Assembly: GCF_963678635.1 (NCBI RefSeq)
Contig: NC_087071.1
Coordinates: 12,661,088-12,725,087, forward strand
Source of the DNA: Symsagittifera roscoffensis
Taxonomy: Eukaryota; Xenacoelomorpha; Acoela; Convolutidae
DNA: 64,000 nt
Direction of reading: 5' to 3'
Shown here one piece after another: positions 1-11,437 of this stretch. A program made the translations under genes and the position numbers. Under the pieces are notes generated by a model. The model saw nothing but the letters and a program-made list of their open reading frames with translations, was not told the DNA's origin and made no database searches. Every line of letters begins with the position of its first letter. Within the stretch, counting starts at the first letter, position 1.

Positions 1-100
1 GTTGGATGCCTACGACCATTTGGACTATGCTTATCAAGAAAAAATAAACTCTTATTTAAGCAGCCAGATTAGAATGAGAGGAACTTTCTACATAATCCAC
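1..100 (+). CDS. Receptor gene exon (N-terminal part), runs in from left edge
   Basis: The frame starting at base 2 is open to base 100 and is followed by a strong splice donor GTAAGTT at 101; the frame would stop 6 bases into the intron. The 33 codons end in phase 0, which fits the phase-0 start of the exon at 2818. The last residues (RMRGTFYIIH) would run directly into the first hydrophobic segment of that exon. I infer this is the extracellular N-terminus and start of TM1 of the same seven-transmembrane receptor. The gene start lies outside the window. Confidence 0.45.
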
Positions 101-1740
101 GTAAGTTAGCTCTTAATATTACACAGGTCTTCGCCCAGTTTTATAAATCATAAACTATGAAAGTTAAAAAAAACTGTAATTCTGATTGGTTGAAATTAGG
201 TTTTAAACAGAACTCTATGCATTTAAGATTGAGTTCAATTCTTTAACATAGGACGCGCTGATGATTTGAAAAACAAAAAAAGATTATATTATGATTTTTG
301 AGGGCGTCTAACACTGCCAAAGTACGAGAGTCGCGAAAGGGAAAATATGTTCAACAGTGCCAAAAATTGGTGATTTTTAAAACTTTCAGTTAAATTATTG
401 GCAATTGGAATTAGTAGCAAAACCGAGAAAAAATTATATTTTGCTCAGTTAACTGATTGTTTAGAAAAATTTATCACGACGCGTGGGGGAAGCTTTGTAA
501 GTTTAACAAGCGACAGCCATCAAAATAGCCAATTGTGTCTTCTCAGCTTCCGACCATTTGAATAGAATTACATGTCAGTCATTTGGGAGGAATAAAAACT
601 GTATAAAAGTAGTGTTTGGCACTGTTGAACCATATTTGTTTCGTCACTGTTGTACTTTGGCTTTGTTGTACTGTCCCGTCTTTTTCATCAATTTTGTCCC
701 GGATTTTATTAATTGAAAAACTTTTTTTGTGAACTAACTAGTTTTTTTCTTAATAAACTATTGAATAAGCTGGAAAAATCTGACCTAAACTCGCGTTTTA
801 AGAAAAAATTGTTGCATATACAGCAAAATTACCATTTTTTACAATTTTTTTGCAAGATATAAGAGTCTGAAAGAAATACCAAGTATTCCATTTGTGGTAA
901 CATTTGCCCGATTTTTTTAAATTACAGCATCTATCTAGTTCCCCACCATGTCATAACTCCTCCACCACAAATGATGCATATTTTTCAAGTATAATATATA
1001 TTTGGACAAAAGGTTACAAAAAACAGAAAAAAAAGAAACCTCACTTTTCTACAAAATTGTTTCTCTCAAATTTCTCGGAAAAAAATTAGTTATCCACAAA
1101 AATTAGTTTTTTTAACTTCAATCCTTGTCAGAAGCCTTGTATTTTTTAATGATAATTAGCAATGCAAACTTGAAGTTCTGATTGCAAAAAAAATCATAAA
1201 AAATAGAAGCAGTTATAGTTTTTTGTATTTGAGGCTTTGTACCTTCTGCTAGACTCTCGCAGTAACTTAGCGAAAATTCACCTGCTTAACTTCTGAGTTT
1301 TGTTTCCCAAAGAAAATAGACGCCTGCCAAAAATTGCAAGATTTCGTAGGTACTTGATATTTTTGAACATATTACAGAATGAGTGGATGAGTCTTGTAGT
1401 TTTAAAAACTTGCTTGCCTCTTCTTTCTGACAAATTATTCAATTTTTATATTACAAGGAACTCCAGGAAAACGCATCTAACTCGCACAAAGCGCAATGAA
1501 ATTTTTAGAGCTCAAGCGCAAGTTTTGTTCTTTTAAAACAAAGTTTTCCTATGTCACTATTTTAAAGCTTTTTAAGCTTTCTTTATGTTTTTTGGAAGAA
1601 CCACCTTTTTCAGCTTTTTTGGAATACTTCAACTTAAAGTTTGGCTCGCTTTGGCTCGCCTACCACATCCTCACAAAACTGTGTATTTTGGCCCATTCAT
1701 TCTAAAATAGTGTTCATTAAATAGTCTCATCTTAACTCAA
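101..1740. other. AT-rich non-coding stretch, probable intron
   Basis: No supported gene. Short chance ORFs only, full of A/T runs. If the exons at 1-100 and 2818-3017 belong together this is part of a 2.7-kb intron. Confidence 0.5.
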
Positions 1741-2065
1741 CTTAAGATTGCCAATATGACCAATTTAGGTTAATTAACAGGCGACATATTTCATGCTAAT
1801 AACGTGTCAGCCGAGATTTGATCTAACTTGGAAATCGTTCCAAAATGAAATGAGGCAAGCATTATGATCTTTTTATTATTTTGCTATATGCAAAATAGGG
1901 CCTTTTATTTTTTTTTAGCGTGCTTGGGGATGGTTTTCAAAAAAAAATCTTTAAAAAACTGAAATTTTTTTTTTAAATTTATATCCATTTTTTTATAAGC
2001 GAGCACTACTCTATAGACTCCAAAATGTAGTCGTTACAATCATAACTTCACCATGATACGAAAAT
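1741..2065 (+). repeat. Direct repeat, copy 1
   Basis: Shares a common order of blocks with 2281-2612: a start resembling 'agattgcca', a middle resembling 'ccgagatttgatc', an A/T-rich core and an end resembling 'ccatgatacgaaaa'. The copies are clearly diverged. No ORF or terminal inverted repeat seen; an old dispersed or tandem repeat inside the probable intron. Confidence 0.55.
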
Positions 2066-2280
2066 TTTTTTGAATTTGAAACTTATTGTTCCGACTTTCG
2101 ATACGAAAGTAACGGAATATTTGTGCTCGGGGTGGGTTTTTTTTCTTCAGACAAATTTCGACTTTTTAACTAGCCATTTTTGACGGAGTTTTTTTATATC
2201 ATTCGAAAGGTATTGTTGTCTTGAGCTCAAATTTGAAAGGATATTTCACCTGTGATAACTTTTCGTAAAGTTACGGGGGT

Positions 2281-2612
2281 TTAAAGATTGCCATTTTGGC
2301 CAATTTGGGACAATTAACGCGCGATATGTTTCGCGTTATTAACGCGTAAGCGGAGATTTAATCCATCTTAGAAATCATTCCAAATTGGTTAAAAGAAGCC
2401 TATTTGCCATAATTGGTTTGTTACAAGGAGCGAGATCTATCCTTCGTTCTTTATATGGCGTGTGGGGGGATGATTTTTATAAAAAATTTCAAATTTTAGA
2501 AAATTTTTTTTTTCATTTTGTTTTATTTCATTGAATTTTTTTTTGTTATTACTGCTCCATAAACCTTAAAAGGCAGTCGGAACATTGAGGGCTTCGCCGT
2601 GATACGAGCAGT
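2281..2612 (+). repeat. Direct repeat, copy 2
   Basis: Second diverged copy of the repeat at 1741-2065, same orientation, about 540 bp downstream. The best matching block is at 2285-2395. Confidence 0.55.
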
Positions 2613-2817
2613 CTTGTTTACCAAATTTATGCGCAAATAAGATTTTAAAATCATTAACTATTTTTTTGTGTAATTTCGCAGAAAAATTCAAAATTAGTTC
2701 TTCTCTGTAATTCAACCATTTTGTGCCCAAACCCCCCCCCCCCAAGCATGCGGTTTTAAATAATGCTTGAGAACTTTAGAGATAAATTTATTCTTGATAT
2801 TTATTACCTCAATTTAG

Positions 2818-3017
2818 TGCTGTATTCTGCTATTGGTTGTCGCTCTGAATGGGTTTTGTCTGCTCAGCTTCGTTCTAGTTGAGGACATGCGAAAAATTGA
2901 CTTCTCCTTAATCGGGTTGCAGTGTTTGTTCGATTTCACTCTCGGATTTTATCGACTCGTGATAACTTTGTTCACTTTGTGGGTTGACCGAAAAACACAG
3001 TCGTGCATTTGGAATCA
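2818..3017 (+). CDS. Receptor gene exon with TM1 and TM2
   Basis: Bounded by an acceptor ending TTTAG at 2817 and a donor GTAAGA at 3018. The phase-0 frame is open for 66 codons. It encodes a hydrophobic segment (about residues 1-20, containing LLLVVALNGFCLLSFVL), a short charged loop (VEDMRK) and a second hydrophobic segment (about 27-52, FSLIGLQCLFDFTLGFYRLV onward), as expected for TM1, intracellular loop 1 and TM2 of a rhodopsin-type receptor. Its phase matches the exon at 1-100. It leaves two bases, whereas the exon at 7738 needs one, so either a further exon lies between them or the gene is damaged. Ligand unknown. Confidence 0.5.
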
Positions 3018-5190
3018 GTAAGATGAGCAAATAGTATTAACAAAATTAAAAATGATTAGAAAAAGAAAAGTTGCCGCCAGCTGAATGATCATTCTGGGCT
3101 GGATGAAAAATTTTTTGATCACCCAAAATTTCAAAATTCCTGTGAAGGTTATAATATTGTTTGAAAAGAAAAAGTGATTTCAAGGAACAATTTAAAAAGG
3201 AGCTTTTAAATACAATAAACTTCAACGACTACCAGAAGAAACAGAAGCGGAATGGTTTTCATTATCAGCTTTTTTTGTACAAAGACAATTTCAAATGAGA
3301 GTTTTGAAGTTTTTATAAAATGCGCAGAAATTTTTTTAGGGGGGGGGGCGATTTTTCGAAAAATTTGCGGACTTTTGCGAACCTGTTTGCGGACCTTTTT
3401 TTAGGTCGACCAATTTGATTTTCCGAGGTCTCCGAAAACACTATAAGGATCCTATTTTGCCAGAAATTTTCTGCGCAGCAGGCAAATTTTTCAAAAAACA
3501 TGCCAAAAATGTTGACAGAAAAATGCGTTTTTTCGTCGCGTGCACCCCCTGAAAGTTAGTTATATTAGCGCCGAAGGCGCCATTGGAAAAATTTTGAGAA
3601 TGGATAGCCAAAAATTGATGTCGTAAACTTATACCAAAGGGGGGCCTTTGGAAAAATTTGGCAACCAGAATTGAGGGAAGGGGGAGGAAGCCCCCATCAT
3701 CCCCCTTCGACACTCTTCTGAATGTGCAATGTGTTCTCCGAGCAAATCTAATTTAAGTTTTTTATCTAGTTGTCAAGTGTATAGGTAGAGCGATAAATAA
3801 AAAATTCGTCTAGTTTTTCTGGTTTTCTTCAAAAGCAACAAAAAAGACCCATTGGTAATTTCATCTCTTGACAAAGTTCAGCTACATATTTAACGTTACT
3901 TACATAGTTTAATTCACCTACATAATAAATTAAATCGAAGTTATTATTCATAGTGATTTCTTTTCTGTAATTAAATTTTTTGGCGTCATGAGTGAACAAT
4001 TTGAAAGATATCGTTCCTCTGATGTTTCCTAAAGCAATGTCTTCGTATTATGATTCAGTAGTTTTGCTTGAAATTTCTATAATTTTTTAAAATTTGGGGT
4101 AAAACCAGTAAAAACAGTTTTTCAATTTATACTGCGACAAATTCTTGTTGAACATAAACATGACGGCGCCTTTGTGTAGTTTAGTTTTTTGTGGCTGGTG
4201 GCATCACTTAAATTGGAAAAGTTTGTCTTTTTGTCTTCAACTAACTTGACCAATTTGAAGAATAGTTCGAAAAAGAACTGAGATCTTTTGAACATGATAA
4301 TATTAGGTTGATGCGGTGGGTAGCCACTGCTACTACCTTCTCTCCTATAAAATAGATTATTTTAGCATAAACGCTTCACGTTATAACATTCGTGGAAAAC
4401 CATTGTCAAAAATGAGGACACCGCAAAATTATAAAAAAAAGATTTTAGGCTTTTTCGCTAGATTTCAGTTGCGGAAGTTTCACAAAGTTTTGTTTTGTGT
4501 TTTAAAGTTTTCATTCAAACCTGTGAAAATTTCAAAATCGAAACAATTCCAGCGTAAAAGCTAAATGGATGCTATAAAAAGTCAAGAAATTTGTTATGGT
4601 TTTTTTAAACATGAACAAAAACAAAGTATATAAAAACTCAGATTGCTCATCAACACTGCAATTTTCAGTGGAGGTCATAAAAATTGATTCAAACTTAACG
4701 TGTAAAATTGTTTAAGATGACGAGAGCCTTTTGAATAATTTCAATTTTAAAAGTCTTGCATCAAGAAACCTTATAATCGATGACATAAACCATCAGTAAA
4801 AACTGATAAAAAAATAGAATATTGCATTACGAAAGACATCTATTTTAAACAATTTGTTTCATTTTAAGCAATATAAAGCTTGCACTGACTAAAAACGATT
4901 ATTATGTTTGAAAATGCAAAAAACAAAAGTTCGAATGGCTACTTTCCGTTTTTTTTTCGAATCATAATTAATCGTCAGATATAAACGAAAATTTAAGTGT
5001 TTCCGGATCAATGTTTCAAAAGTTATAACAAGAAAACTTTGCCAAAAAATTAGAAAAATTATTCAAAAAAATGCTTATTGATAAAAAGTACTTTTTAGAT
5101 TTTTAAACGTGGTTCGAAAACACATTGCAGAGAGAACGAAAAATGACTTTGATGTGAGCTCTTTAGTTGTGGAAATTTTCGAAGCCAAAT
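3018..5190. other. AT-rich non-coding stretch, probable intron
   Basis: No supported gene. It holds a G10 run near 3343, purine/pyrimidine runs and chance ORFs on both strands. I looked for a receptor exon of the phase needed to link 2818-3017 with 7738 and did not find one. Confidence 0.45.
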
Positions 5191-5520
5191 CCCGGGTAAA
5201 CTCCGATGCAATAAAAATGCTTGTCATACAGTTTCAAACAAAAATGTGTTTATCACACAATTTCATGCATGGGTTCTATGGAAAAGATGCTTGTCATACA
5301 AATTTCACTTATGCAAACTGTGTGATAAGCATTTTGCATTATATGAAACTCAAATCTGAGGATTTTATTCATTTCTCATTATAGTCGCTAAACTTATACA
5401 ACTCTGTAGTATGGAAAAAGTGTTTATCAAGTGATTTTCCTATCGAATAGTATGAAATGTTATGGCAAGCATTTTTCCATAGTATAGAAATGTATGATAC
5501 GCTTTTCTGTCAATCCGGGT
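5191..5520. repeat. Non-coding CCCGGG-ended element, copy a
   Basis: Starts CCCGGGT and ends in TCCGGGT, with repeated motifs of the form 'cttgtcatacaatttca' in both orientations inside. It is the shortest and most degraded of three such copies (others at 6127-7219 and 10696 to the gap). The 91-residue open frame over it is a by-product of the repeats. Confidence 0.5.
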
Positions 5521-6126
5521 AGTATAAAATGTAACATGCTAGTAAAGATAATGGAAGTCAGTTCGTGAAATTTGGCATACAGATTGCTTTAAAACAATAT
5601 AGAAGTATTTGAGTCAGATTTTGATAATTCATGTGGGACCTATAAAAATACACAATTGCTGCAACATTTGTTAAAAACCTTCGGGAAAAGTTCAAAACAA
5701 TCAAGGCAGTTCAAACACTACAGTCTTGGAACAAACTGTCTGCGTTTATTACCTTGACAAACAAATTTGAAAAAAAAAACAAATGGAAACTTGCACCTTT
5801 GCATAAGATATGCAATTTTGATTTATCGGGAACGGTTTTAATAAAACTTTCTCAAATTTAAAAAAAGCTGCATTTAAATTACTTTGTTTTGTTTGGCTCA
5901 ACTTAAAATTCAATTGACTCAGGGTTGTTTGATAAAGTTTGTTCTTAAAAACGACTTGAAGGTAGTAGCATCTGAAAATTAAAAAATTAAACATTTGGCT
6001 ATTTTATTCAAAAAGGCGAAAATGTGAAACTAAGTCCACATTTATTTGAAGAAAATTTTGTGTAATCCAATTCTTGAGACAAAAACACTGATCAGACAGA
6101 TCTACTAAACACTGACTGCGGTTAAG
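5521..6126. other. Non-coding stretch
   Basis: Nothing recognised between two copies of the CCCGGG-ended repeat; AT-rich. Confidence 0.4.
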
Positions 6127-7219
6127 CCCGGGTTGACGTCCATAAATCATACAATTTCATATATGGCGACTATGGAAAAAATGCTTGTCATACAATTTTC
6201 ATCCACAATTTTTAAACTGTATTAAAATTTTTCAGAGAAATACTTCTCTTCTATTTCCATCTTTTGACTTTTTCTGCTCAATAAAAACATGATTTTAATT
6301 TTGGTCAAAAAAAAGTTTGTCATAATTTTTTCATGTAAGAAAATTGTATGATAAGCATTTTGCTATAGAAAAAATAAAATCTTCAAAATTAATGTAACGA
6401 TGTTTCCAGATGAATTTATTCGAGTTTAAAAAAATTTATTGAAAGAATGCATTTTGACTCTCAAAAAAATGGTTTTAATTTTTGTCAAAAAATGCTTATC
6501 ATATAATTTTCATAAATGAAAATTGTATGATATGCATTTTTTCATAAGCGAAAACACAAATTTGAGGTAAAAATTTTAAATAACTTTTTTGGTTGCAAAC
6601 TTGTTTTTGTGCTCAAATATAAATTTTTTGGCATGCAAAATTTGACTTTTTGGGTTTATAACGCAGTCCAGGATGAGTTTTTCACCCAAAAAAAAACAAA
6701 AATAAAAAAAATGTTTTTTTTTTGTAAACACGATTAGTATTTTTTTATTTCGTTTGCTAAGATAAAATTAAATTTGTAAAAAAACAGGCCTTTTTTTCTC
6801 AACTACCAAAATTTTCAAACCAAAAATTATCTAGCCATATACAGAAAGTTACACTTTTGATACACAATTCCATGTGAGATGTAAAAATTAAGGTAGGTGG
6901 CAAAAATTACCAAATGCAGTTTATCTGCGTGGTAACTGCCAGTTACACTCTGAATTTTCTTATATCAAAAAGTCCAGGGTTAGTGTTTCGGATGAAACAC
7001 AAAATTTCAAAACATTTTTTTTTGGTATTTTCAATTATTGAAAAAATGTTCATCATACAATTTCATAGTATGGAAAAAATGCCTATCATAATATTTCATA
7101 GTATAGAAAAAATGCTTATCATGCTATTTTTATAGTGTCTTTTTTATCTGTGAAATAGTATGAATATCAATTTTTTCATAATATGAAATAGTATGATAAG
7201 CATTTTTTGTCAACCCGGG
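6127..7219. mobile_element. MITE-like element with CCCGGGTTGAC inverted ends, copy b
   Basis: The left end reads CCCGGGTTGAC and the right end GTCAACCCGGG, an exact 11-bp inverted repeat. The interior is AT-rich and carries many forward and reverse copies of a motif like 'tgcttatcatacaatttcat', most densely at both ends. There is no transposase. I see no clear target duplication. Family unknown; a non-autonomous DNA element is the simplest reading, and a spreading satellite is the alternative. Confidence 0.6.
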
Positions 7220-7737
7220 TGTATATTGAGCCATGGGTTTTGGATTCCTTGGCTTTTTGCAGCTCTTTTCCCAGATCTTGTTCAGTTTTTGCCCGTCTTA
7301 TTTTCACATTTTTGGATATGTCATTAATTGTATTATGATTTTCCGTTTTAATGTTTTTTCTGTATCTTAAATTTTCTAGCTAGTTTCAGTTGTTTAGGCA
7401 CTTTTTGAATTTTCAACAAACGCAAAAAAAAACAATCCATAAAAAAATATAGATAGAAACAATCGAATCTATTGCATGTGTTAGGAAAAATATTAATTTC
7501 ACTCAGAACCTAAATCACTACTAGGAAAGTTTATTGCTAGCAAAAGTTGAATCTTGGCTTGGTAGTTATACTCGAATTAAATTAAGAACCTTTTTTTTTG
7601 TGTATTGATAAAATTAACTGCGCTCTTTCTTTAACCTAGGTCGTTTTTTTCGTATTTCCTGTTCTAATTTACATAAGTAATTCAAAATTTAAATCAATAT
7701 TTGAATCAATTTTACGTTGGCATTATTTCTAAAACAG
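7220..7737. other. Non-coding stretch
   Basis: AT-rich; ends in the acceptor (TTTCTAAAACAG) of the exon at 7738. No other feature recognised. Confidence 0.4.
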
Positions 7738-8017
7738 ATTGCGAAAACCTTGACAATAAACCAATCCAGCAGAAGATTGAAAATTGGAATTATTACTTCC
7801 AACTTCCACAAGACTTCCTGTTTGTTCAAACTGCTCAATATGTCGTACTGGTTGCCTACGAACGCTTTATTGCGATGTGCCGATACTGTGAATATCAAAC
7901 TAAAATCAACCCTGGCTTTAGAATGAAAGTCTTGATCCTGACTGTACTGATCTCGACAAGTGTGACTGTTTTAGCTTGGATCGATGGATACATCTCTACG
8001 TCGGAAACCGTTTTTTA
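7738..8017 (+). CDS. Receptor gene exon with TM3, ERF motif and TM4
   Basis: An acceptor TTTCTAAAACAG precedes base 7738, and the frame is open to 8069. The translation has a polar loop (about 25 residues), a hydrophobic segment ending in YERFIAMC, the position of the D/ERY motif at the TM3-loop 2 border, a basic loop (RYCEYQTKINPGFRMK) and a hydrophobic TM4 (VLILTVLISTSVTVLAW). This order is typical of rhodopsin-type receptors; nematode genomes have hundreds. The donor is uncertain; GT dinucleotides occur near 8001-8018. TM5-TM7 were not found downstream, so the gene is incomplete here and may be a pseudogene. Confidence 0.55.
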
Positions 8018-8306
8018 TGTAGCAAATTTTCAAATTTTACATAAAAAACAAGTCACTCAAAAAACTTGAAAAAGATCTCACTGTTTTAGAAATTATATAA
8101 GAGACGCCTCAAAGTAATTTTGAACGTTTTTTGGTTGCCCTTCTTGCCAGACGTATATACGTATAAATCCAAATTAGTGTTTTTATCTACCTGCAATAAA
8201 TGCTTAAGATTTTTAATCGATCATGAAACAATTTCGTAATTAGACCTTTGCGTAGATCTTTTTTCAATAGACCGAGTGATGTAATCAAATGAAGTTAAAA
8301 ACTTAA

Positions 8307-8410
8307 TAAATTATCGAAAAAAAATCAAACTTTCTCAAATTCTTTCAATCGAAATAATGTCCTCTTACGTCATTTTTTGACAGTGAAACTTTGATTTTTA
8401 CGATAATTTA
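8307..8410. repeat. 104-bp imperfect palindrome
   Basis: The left arm beginning 'taaattatcga' and the right arm ending 'cgataattta' are inverted copies over about 26 bp, with the 'caaactttc/gaaactttg' blocks also matching. This is a small hairpin-forming repeat, possibly a tiny MITE. Confidence 0.55.
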
Positions 8411-8862
8411 TACCCCCACTTTTACGTTCAACCGGGAGGCTGAGTGGGGTGCGTGGGCGAAGGGGAAGGTGTGAAAGTTCAACGTCCCAGTCTTCGCATC
8501 CACCCCATCGGAATGTTGGGAAGGAATGTGAATGCCGGGGGGGGGGGTATTAAACATAGTCATGAACGTGCTTGTTCCGAATGGGGTTTTTCAGAAAATT
8601 GAAAAAAAAAAATTTAAAAATTAGCTTACTGCTATAAAAAAGTAACAGTTTTCATAGATATTATGAATACAAATAATCCATAAAAATGAAAAATTATTTC
8701 TTCGTCTTAAATTCTTTCAGACGAATAAATTGTATAAAAATTTTTCAAAAAAAAAACTATTACAATGACAAAATAATCAGTTTCGTGGTCTGAATTTAAT
8801 TATAAGGTATTACTTTTGTATCGGAATGTCATTTATATGAAAATATTTCCATTATACTCAAG
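8411..8862. other. Non-coding stretch with GC-rich island
   Basis: A G-rich block at about 8430-8550 (including a run of 10 or more G near 8538) stands out from the AT-rich surroundings. No ORF, RNA gene or repeat structure could be assigned. Confidence 0.35.
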
Positions 8863-8917
8863 TGAGCTGAGGAGTTTTAGTCTGTGTCAATTGACAGTAG
8901 TTTCCCCGGTTCGAATC
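8863..8917 (+). ncRNA. tRNA-like A and B boxes (SINE or tRNA relic)
   Basis: 'tgagctgagga' at 8863 resembles a pol III A box and GGTTCGAATC at 8908-8917 is a near-perfect B box; the 45-nt spacing is that of a tRNA gene. The flanking sequence does not form acceptor or T stems, so it is not a functional tRNA. A tRNA-derived SINE head or tRNA pseudogene is the best guess; chance is possible. Confidence 0.3.
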
Positions 8918-9848
8918 TCTCTAACTCTCCCCCTTTTCGAAAAAGTGGGATATTTGTTACTATGTAAAAAGCTTACATATGCTTAACCATTGTTTATTAA
9001 CTTTTTTTTATATGGGTAGCAATTCGTAACTAGGTACCCTTAGGGGGGATTCCTCGGCATTGCTCCACCGTTTTTGCAACTATAATTAGAATTGCAGAAT
9101 TGTATCAAAGACCTGGCAAAAGCAACCCTGAGCTATATTATATGAGTTCACAATTTCACAATAGAAAATTTTTTGTTGGACTGGATCATTACTGCCTAAA
9201 CCTGATTTTCCCAAAATGTGCGAGCATACATCGCAACAAATAAGGTTCCGTGGAAACCATAGAAAATTGCCGACATTTTTTATCTTCATTTTGAAACTAT
9301 CCAAACATTATTTTACTATTTCAGAACTTCACTTACATCTGAGTTTTTGATAAAACAAAAAAAAATCTCTCAGATCTCAGCTTAAAATACATTCCCGTCA
9401 AAAAGTCATACGTTTCTTTGAAACCTGCGACGAGTTCAAAATCAATTTTTAAATGAATTGGGTGTCGTGCAGAGGTTAACCATCAGGTATTCTATGAGCG
9501 ACAATTATTAGGCTCAAAATTCTAGTAGACTTTTTGCTCAATTGGTTTTTACTAATAATCGTCTCTGTAACTCACTGATTCTGCTCGAATTGTCGAATCT
9601 TAAAGCAGCCTTAGTGTCGTTATATTAGCCCTTTAAAAAAAAATTCCATCAGGTTTAAGATTGAAAACTGATCTGAAATACTGGAGAATCTGTCTGAATT
9701 ACTGAGACGAGTTTTTGGTATGACTTTGTGAGTTTTTATTATGGTTGTGCGTGCTTTTGACATAACAATTCAAGGTCATTCCAGTCTAATCCAATCGTGA
9801 TACCTAAAAAAACGGCTCGATCATTTTTGAAAATTCTTTAAGACAATA
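8918..9848. other. Mostly non-coding; one weak exon-like segment
   Basis: At 9090-9240 a plus-strand frame (50 codons, stop TAA at 9241) follows an acceptor-like ATAATTAG at 9082-9089. It could be a terminal exon but has no recognisable domain. The rest is AT-rich without features. Confidence 0.25.
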
Positions 9849-10580
9849 CAGTGCTGATTTAAATTATCCGGACAAAACGAGCAAAACTTGAATTTTCAAA
9901 CGCGTTTTTCTCAAATTGGGTTAAGATTAGACAAAAAGTGAACAGGACAAAAGTTGCTTAGAATTTTACCAGAATTAATATGGTGCCATTTTTTCTCCGA
10001 AATTCTCAACAAAAATTTTACCCTAAAAATGGGTCATTTTGGCTTTTTTCAATTAATCAAGAATTACGCTGAAACTACTTTGTTAATTGATATGAAAATT
10101 ATATCACAGGAAGCCTCTTACGCAGTTCAACAAAGTTTAAGAATGGTTAAATCTCCAAAAACCAGTATAAATGAAAAAAATTTCACTTGATAGTCAATAA
10201 ATGTGATTTTTACTATATAAAACCCAGAATCTCTGTTTAAAAATAATTTTTAAACAATTTGCGCAAATTTTTGGAAATTTAACCCTCCTTAAACTTTGTT
10301 GGGCTGCGGAAGAGGCTTCTAATGATATAATATACTTATCAATTAACAAAGTAGTTTCAGCGTAATTCTTGATTAATTGAAAAAAGCCAAAATGACCCAT
10401 TTTTGGGGTAAATTTTTTGTTGAGAGTTTCGGAGAAAAAATGGCACCATATTAATTCTGGTAAAATTTTAAGCAACTTTTATCCTCTTCACTTTTTGTCT
10501 AATCTTAAACCAATTTGAGAAAAACGCGTTTGAAAATTCAAGTTTTGTTCGTTTCGTCCGGATAATTTAAATCAGCACTG
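9849..10580. mobile_element. Tc1-type fold-back MITE
   Basis: Begins CAGTGCTGATTTAAATTATC and ends with the inverted copy (...GATAATTTAAATCAGCACTG), flanked by TA at 9847-9848 and 10581-10582. CAGTGCTG ends and a TA target are typical of the Tc1 branch of Tc1/mariner. Each arm is about 340 bp, so the element is almost entirely inverted repeat. Two near-identical mirror-image ORFs (9954-10190 plus, 10194-10475 minus) are the same arm read twice; neither resembles a transposase. It is non-autonomous. Confidence 0.8.
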
Positions 10581-10695
10581 TAGTCTTAAGAAACAAAAGA
10601 AAAGATTCAAGTTCTTTGTTTGATGAGTTCGAGAGGATTCATTATTGACTGCTTAAAACAGTTCAAGCTTGTTTCTCTTGTTATCACATGTTGCA

Positions 10696-10958
10696 CCCGG
10701 GTTGACGTCCATAGAAGAAAAATACTTATCATACAATTTCATATATAGTGTCTATGAAAAAAATGCTTATCATACAATTTTCATACAAAAATTCAAAATG
10801 GTTTTAAAGTGTTTTGGTTCAGATACATATTCTACTCGACGCTTTCTAAAGCTTTATGGTAATCAAAAAAAATAATTTTATTTTTTTTGAATTAGAAAAA
10901 AATGTTTGTTAAACAATTTTCAGATATGAAAACTTCATGATTAATATTTTTTTCATAC
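10696..10958. mobile_element. CCCGGGTTGAC-ended element, copy c, cut by gap
   Basis: Starts CCCGGGTTGACGTCCATAG, almost the same as the left end of the copy at 6127, followed by the same 'cttatcatacaatttcat' motifs. The right end is lost in the N gap. Confidence 0.6.
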
Positions 10959-11158
10959 NNNNNNNNNNNNNNNNNNNNNNNNNNNNNNNNNNNNNNNNNN
11001 NNNNNNNNNNNNNNNNNNNNNNNNNNNNNNNNNNNNNNNNNNNNNNNNNNNNNNNNNNNNNNNNNNNNNNNNNNNNNNNNNNNNNNNNNNNNNNNNNNNN
11101 NNNNNNNNNNNNNNNNNNNNNNNNNNNNNNNNNNNNNNNNNNNNNNNNNNNNNNNNNN
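10959..11158. other. Assembly gap (200 N)
   Basis: Exactly 200 N, a conventional scaffold gap. It hides the 5' part of the first LTR of element 1 and its target duplication. Confidence 1.
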
Positions 11159-11409
11159 CCTCGTGGTCTGGGAATACTGAGACCCAGCCATGAGCTCACT
11201 AATTTTGCATGTAGGTAAATTAATTTGAGCGTTCTGGTCGAAGCCGGAGAACTGTAACGTTATTGTCGACCCGATGTTGAAAAGACCACCAAAAGAACTG
11301 GCTTGGTAGAAACGGTGAAGAGCATGTAGAGCTTTGTTTAGACGTTGGGCAGTCGTCCTAGAACCTGGCTTTATTTTCCGTCGATATGTATCTTCCGGGC
11401 GAATGTTAC
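11159..11409 (+). repeat. Element 1 5' LTR, 3' part only (LTR type A)
   Basis: Matches the last quarter of the type A LTRs at 31077-31932 and 55587-56501 and ends in GTTAC. It contains a block (11166-11216, 'actgagacccagccatgagc') that the solo LTR at 55587 also has but the 3' LTR of element 1 lacks. The 5' part is in the gap. Confidence 0.8.
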
Positions 11410-11423
11410 CTAGATGTTTTTAA

Positions 11424-11437
11424 GGCGCTCCTGGGTG
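11424..11437 (+). promoter_or_regulatory. Putative primer-binding site of element 1
   Basis: GGCGCTCCTGGGTG lies 14 nt after the LTR end. The same core preceded by T (TGGCGCTCCTGGGTG) sits 12 nt after the LTR in elements 2 and 3, so it ends in the complement of a tRNA CCA tail. The matching tRNA was not identified. Confidence 0.6.

Noticed and set aside
3313-3713. Minus-strand ORFs near the G-run
   Set aside because: Low-complexity composition, no conserved motif, within a probable intron.
5109-5384. Small protein gene of 91 codons
   Set aside because: Most of the frame lies inside a CCCGGG-ended repeat and consists of its reiterated motif.
9954-10475. Two similar small genes on opposite strands
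   Set aside because: They are the two arms of the fold-back MITE.
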